Source: JBFEYJ01 sp041563315 (lineage in GTDB: Bacteria > Pseudomonadota > Gammaproteobacteria > Thiohalomonadales > Thiohalomonadaceae). Taken from it: DNA of 8,458 nt. Shown piece by piece: positions 6,507 to 8,458 of the stretch. Under the pieces are notes generated by a model. The model was not told the origin of the DNA and made no database searches. It saw nothing but the letters and a program-made list of their open reading frames with translations. The position numbers and the translations under genes are program-made. The DNA is taken from positions 1 to 8,458 of the forward strand of contig JBFFNE010000105.1 of assembly GCA_041563315.1 (NCBI GenBank), in the 5' to 3' direction. Every line of letters starts with the position of its first letter. Position 1 is the stretch's first letter.

Positions 6507-6833
6507 TTAAAGGTTGCTGTCGATAAAGGCAGTTAGCTGGGATTTTGACACTGCGCCGACCTTAGTAGCCTCAACGTTTCCACCCTTAAACAGCATCAGG
6601 GTAGGGATACCACGGATTCCGTACTTCGGCGGTGTGTTGGGGTTTTCGTCGATGTTCAGCTTGGCCACCTTCAGTTTGCCGGCATACTCCTCGGCGATCT
6701 CATCCAGAATCGGTGCGATCATTTTGCACGGGCCACACCAGTCGGCCCAGTAATCCACCAAAACCGTACCTTCCGCCTTCAAGACTTCAGCTTCAAAGGT
6801 ATCATCGGTTGCGTATACGATTTTATCGCTCAA
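6507..6833 (-). CDS. trxA: Thioredoxin 1
   Basis: A 108-residue cytoplasmic thiol-disulfide oxidoreductase that reduces protein disulfides and is recycled by thioredoxin reductase. With the TTG start the sequence begins MSDKIVYATDD, aligning residue by residue with E. coli TrxA. The active site WCGPC holds C33 and C36, the buried acid is D27, and the cis-proline is P77 in GIRGIPT. The family stretch KLNIDENPNTPPKYGIRGIPTL is intact. The frame also opens at an ATG at 6851, which would add SGGTKL. That ATG has no ribosome binding site, whereas GGAGG (6841-6845) sits seven bases before the TTG, inside the extra codons, so the TTG is preferred. It is divergent from rhlB and upstream of rho, the arrangement of E. 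coli. The C-terminus DSNL ends where other thioredoxins end. Confidence 0.97.
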   Translation of the reverse strand: MSDKIVYATDDTFEAEVLKAEGTVLVDYWADWCGPCKMIAPILDEIAEEYAGKLKVAKLNIDENPNTPPKYGIRGIPTLMLFKGGNVEATKVGAVSKSQLTAFIDSNL

Positions 6834-6840
6834 TTTTGTG

Positions 6841-6845
6841 CCTCC
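6841..6845 (-). promoter_or_regulatory. Shine-Dalgarno that decides the trxA start
   Basis: The minus strand reads GGAGG seven bases before a TTG at 6831-6833. The alternative ATG at 6849-6851 overlaps the region upstream of this site and lacks any purine-rich match of its own. With homology, this places translation initiation at TTG. Confidence 0.75.
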
Positions 6846-6907
6846 ACTCATTCGACGGTTTCCATATCACGGAGCAACATGGGCCAGAAATATTCTTCTT
6901 AGCCGAC

Positions 6908-6936
6908 ATTTGAGCCCAATCCGCCTGCCATTTCAA
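6908..6936 (-). promoter_or_regulatory. Candidate sigma-70 promoter for trxA
   Basis: On the minus strand TTGAAA (6931-6936, five of six) is followed after exactly 17 bases by TCAAAT (6908-6913, four of six). Transcription would start near 6901, about 68 bases before the TTG start of trxA. It overlaps an imperfect direct repeat. Confidence 0.45.
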
Positions 6937-6955
6937 GCCCAAAGCGGCCTGCTTT
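6913..6955. repeat. Imperfect ~23-base tandem repeat in the trxA-rhlB gap
   Basis: AGCCCAA occurs at 6913-6919 and 6936-6942, and GCCTGC at 6923-6928 and 6947-6952, each pair followed by a short T-run. The two units are therefore offset by 23-24 bases, with mismatches between. It may be a duplicated operator or an old slippage; the match is short enough to be chance. Confidence 0.35.
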
Positions 6956-6974
6956 TTGGTATTCTTCCTTTACT

Positions 6975-8249
6975 ATGAGCGAAAAACACTTAAGCGACAC
7001 CCGTTTCCACGACTTCAATCTGCCGCAAGAACTCATGCAAGGCATTGAAAAAACTGGATTTTCATACTGCACTCCGATTCAGGCAGAAACCCTGCCACAC
7101 GCCCTGAAGGGACAGGATGTCGCGGGGCAGGCACAAACAGGAACCGGAAAAACAGCCGCTTTCCTTATCGCCCTGTACACCCATCTGCTGTCCCATCCTG
7201 TCGATACACAACGCCGCCCCAATCAAATCCGCGCCCTGGTTCTCGCCCCCACTCGTGAGCTGGCGATCCAGATCCACAAAGATGCAGAGACCCTGGGACG
7301 CCACACCGGCCTCACACTCGGGCTTGCCTATGGAGGCACCGGCTATGAGCAGCAACGGACACAGCTCACGGAAGGCGTGGACATCCTCATTGGCACACCG
7401 GGGCGCATCATCGATTATTTCAAGCAACATGTTTTTGACCTTCGTATGCTGCAAGTCATGGTGCTGGATGAGGCGGATCGCATGTTCGATCTCGGTTTCA
7501 TCAAGGATATCCGCTACCTGCTTCGCCGCATGCCACACCCGGAAAAACGACTCAGCATGCTGTTCTCCGCCACCCTGTCGCTGCGGGTGACCGAACTGGC
7601 GTACGAACACATGAATAACCCGGTGACTGTAGAAGTCGTGCCGGAACAGGTGACCGCTGACAAGGTCAGCCAGAAGGTCTACTACCCCGCCATGGAGGAG
7701 AAGATCCCGCTACTCCTCGGACTGCTCAAACACGAACAGCCACAGCGGGCAATCATCTTCGTCAACACCAAACGCACCGGCGAGAGGGTGTGGGGGTACC
7801 TGGAAGGGAACGGCATAAAATCCGGCATCCTTTCCGGAGATGTACCGCAAAAAAAGCGCCAACGCCTGCTGCAGGAGTTCGAACAGGGCGCCTTCCCGAT
7901 ATTAATTGCCACCGATGTGGCTGCTCGCGGCCTTCATATCCCTGACGTCTCCCATGTATTCAATTTTGACCTGCCGCAGGATGCCGAGGATTATGTTCAC
8001 CGCATCGGCCGTACCGCCCGTGCCGGCGCCACTGGCAAGGCGCTCAGCTTTGCCTGCGAGGAATACGCCTTCTCCCTGGCCGAGATCGAGGAGTACATTG
8101 GACAGAAGATCCCGATGGAAGGCATCACCAGCGACATATTGATCGATCCCGAACCACCACGCCGAATGGAGCGTAGTAAACGGCCACGGCCTGGGGCAGG
8201 TAAAAGCGGCGGCAGCGATAATCGAGCACGACAAAATCGTTCAAGGTAA
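6975..8249 (+). CDS. rhlB: ATP-dependent DEAD-box RNA helicase RhlB
   Basis: A 424-residue helicase that unwinds short RNA duplexes; in enterobacteria it works with RNase E and PNPase in the RNA degradosome. All DEAD-box motifs are present: Q motif GFSYCTPIQ (28-36), motif I AQTGTGKT (53-60), PTRELA, TPGR, motif II DEAD (165-168), SAT (198-200), IIFVNTK, ATDVAARGLHIP and HRIGRTARAG. The N-terminus MSEKHLSDTRFHDF and the length both match E. coli RhlB closely. The last ~35 residues are rich in Arg, Pro and Gly (RRMERSKRPRP), a basic, probably disordered RNA-binding tail like that of RhlB. Position divergent from trxA-rho is the E. coli arrangement and separates it from other DEAD-box paralogues (RhlE, SrmB, DeaD). 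There is no clear Shine-Dalgarno before the ATG; a TATTCT at 6960-6965 preceded by TGG could be a -10, which would make the transcript nearly leaderless, but this is weak. Confidence 0.95.
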   Translation: MSEKHLSDTRFHDFNLPQELMQGIEKTGFSYCTPIQAETLPHALKGQDVAGQAQTGTGKTAAFLIALYTHLLSHPVDTQRRPNQIRALVLAPTRELAIQIHKDAETLGRHTGLTLGLAYGGTGYEQQRTQLTEGVDILIGTPGRIIDYFKQHVFDLRMLQVMVLDEADRMFDLGFIKDIRYLLRRMPHPEKRLSMLFSATLSLRVTELAYEHMNNPVTVEVVPEQVTADKVSQKVYYPAMEEKIPLLLGLLKHEQPQRAIIFVNTKRTGERVWGYLEGNGIKSGILSGDVPQKKRQRLLQEFEQGAFPILIATDVAARGLHIPDVSHVFNFDLPQDAEDYVHRIGRTARAGATGKALSFACEEYAFSLAEIEEYIGQKIPMEGITSDILIDPEPPRRMERSKRPRPGAGKSGGSDNRARQNRSR

Positions 8250-8256
8250 GGAAGGG

Positions 8257-8296
8257 AAGTGCGTGGGAGCAAGATGGTTCCGTACCACTTGCACTT
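8257..8296. terminator. Imperfect hairpin between convergent rhlB and receiver-domain gene
   Basis: AAGTGC GTGG (8257-8266) pairs with CCAC (8285-8288) and GCACTT (8291-8296), with a two-base bulge and an 18-base loop. T residues follow on the plus strand only briefly. It may be a weak terminator for one or both genes, but the loop is large. Confidence 0.3.
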
Positions 8297-8303
8297 TGCA
8301 ACC

Positions 8304-8458
8304 TTAACAGTAACGCCCCAGGACAACCCCCAGCTGCGTACCGTCCATCGGTTTTATCAGAAAATCATCCATGCCGACAGCCAGACAGGCATTCCGGTCA
8401 TCCTTGCTGTCATTGGCTGTCAACGCAATGATCGGCAAATGCCTGCCGCTCCCCTGCT
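8304..8458 (-). CDS. C-terminal fragment of a response-regulator receiver domain (5' end outside window)
   Basis: The last 155 bases, read on the minus strand, encode 50 residues ending in a TAA stop at 8304. The fragment shows the second half of a CheY-like receiver: HLPIIALTAN, with the conserved Thr, then ACLAVGMDDFLIKP, with the conserved Lys and cis-Pro of the KP motif. The phosphoacceptor Asp would lie upstream, outside the window. The protein ends about 14 residues after the KP motif, so no HPt or output domain follows. The GMDDFLIKP wording is typical of receivers in hybrid histidine kinases of the BarA type, so a hybrid kinase is the likeliest source; a lone receiver protein is possible. 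It converges on rhlB with a 54-base gap. Confidence 0.85.
   Translation of the reverse strand, partial: QGSGRHLPIIALTANDSKDDRNACLAVGMDDFLIKPMDGTQLGVVLGRYC

Noticed and set aside
6324..6536. Plus-strand 70-codon open frame over the trxA-rho gap
   Set aside because: No ribosome binding site, runs through the hairpin and into antisense trxA; no recognisable product. A rhoL-like leader peptide was also sought on the minus strand, but no frame with a credible start was found.
7062..7610. Minus-strand open frame of 182 codons opposite rhlB
   Set aside because: It lies over conserved helicase motifs and its translation resembles nothing; a codon-bias shadow.
1..8458. Defence system, mobile element, CRISPR array or phage genes
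   Set aside because: All intact genes are housekeeping or small conserved proteins; no transposase, integrase, regular repeats or attachment site was seen.

Overview
This window looks like ordinary chromosome from a free-living or host-associated gammaproteobacterium of moderate GC content. The evidence is the rho-trxA pair divergent from rhlB (the Escherichia coli arrangement), a Rho and a thioredoxin that are close to the E. coli proteins almost throughout, and an rpmE gene followed directly by a secreted thermonuclease-family gene. I could not assign a genus. I saw no mobile element, CRISPR array, prophage, rRNA or tRNA gene.

Left part (1-2190): the window opens inside a conserved hypothetical gene on the + strand (2-625). 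A minus-strand block follows, read right to left: a DUF3135-type small protein (1834-2190), then rpmE for zinc-type ribosomal protein L31 (1514-1717), then a secreted staphylococcal-nuclease-like protein (694-1509). A strong terminator hairpin follows rpmE. It lies inside the signal-peptide codons of the nuclease gene, so rpmE transcription would attenuate before most of the nuclease message.

Middle (2191-5031): a divergent intergenic region leads into glgP (2350-4827, + strand), a full-length glycogen/maltodextrin phosphorylase. It converges on rho, and the two share a compact terminator near 4988-5011. No other glycogen genes are present here.

Right part (5032-8458): trxA (6507-6833) and rho (5032-6288) run on the minus strand. 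They are separated by a 218-base leader with a long hairpin, a candidate rho promoter and a C-rich, G-poor stretch just before the rho start codon. That composition fits autogenous Rho-dependent attenuation. The trxA start is best placed at a TTG directed by a strong Shine-Dalgarno sequence. rhlB (6975-8249, + strand) diverges from trxA. RhlB and Rho both act on RNA: RhlB unwinds it, and in enterobacteria works in the degradosome; Rho terminates transcripts. The window ends in the C-terminal fragment of a receiver domain (8304-8458, minus strand), probably the tail of a hybrid sensor kinase or response regulator.

I found no new multi-gene system. The points most worth checking are the terminator inside the nuclease gene, the rho leader, the second domain and Asn substitution of the nuclease, the unexplained open frame behind rho, and the unrecognised first gene.
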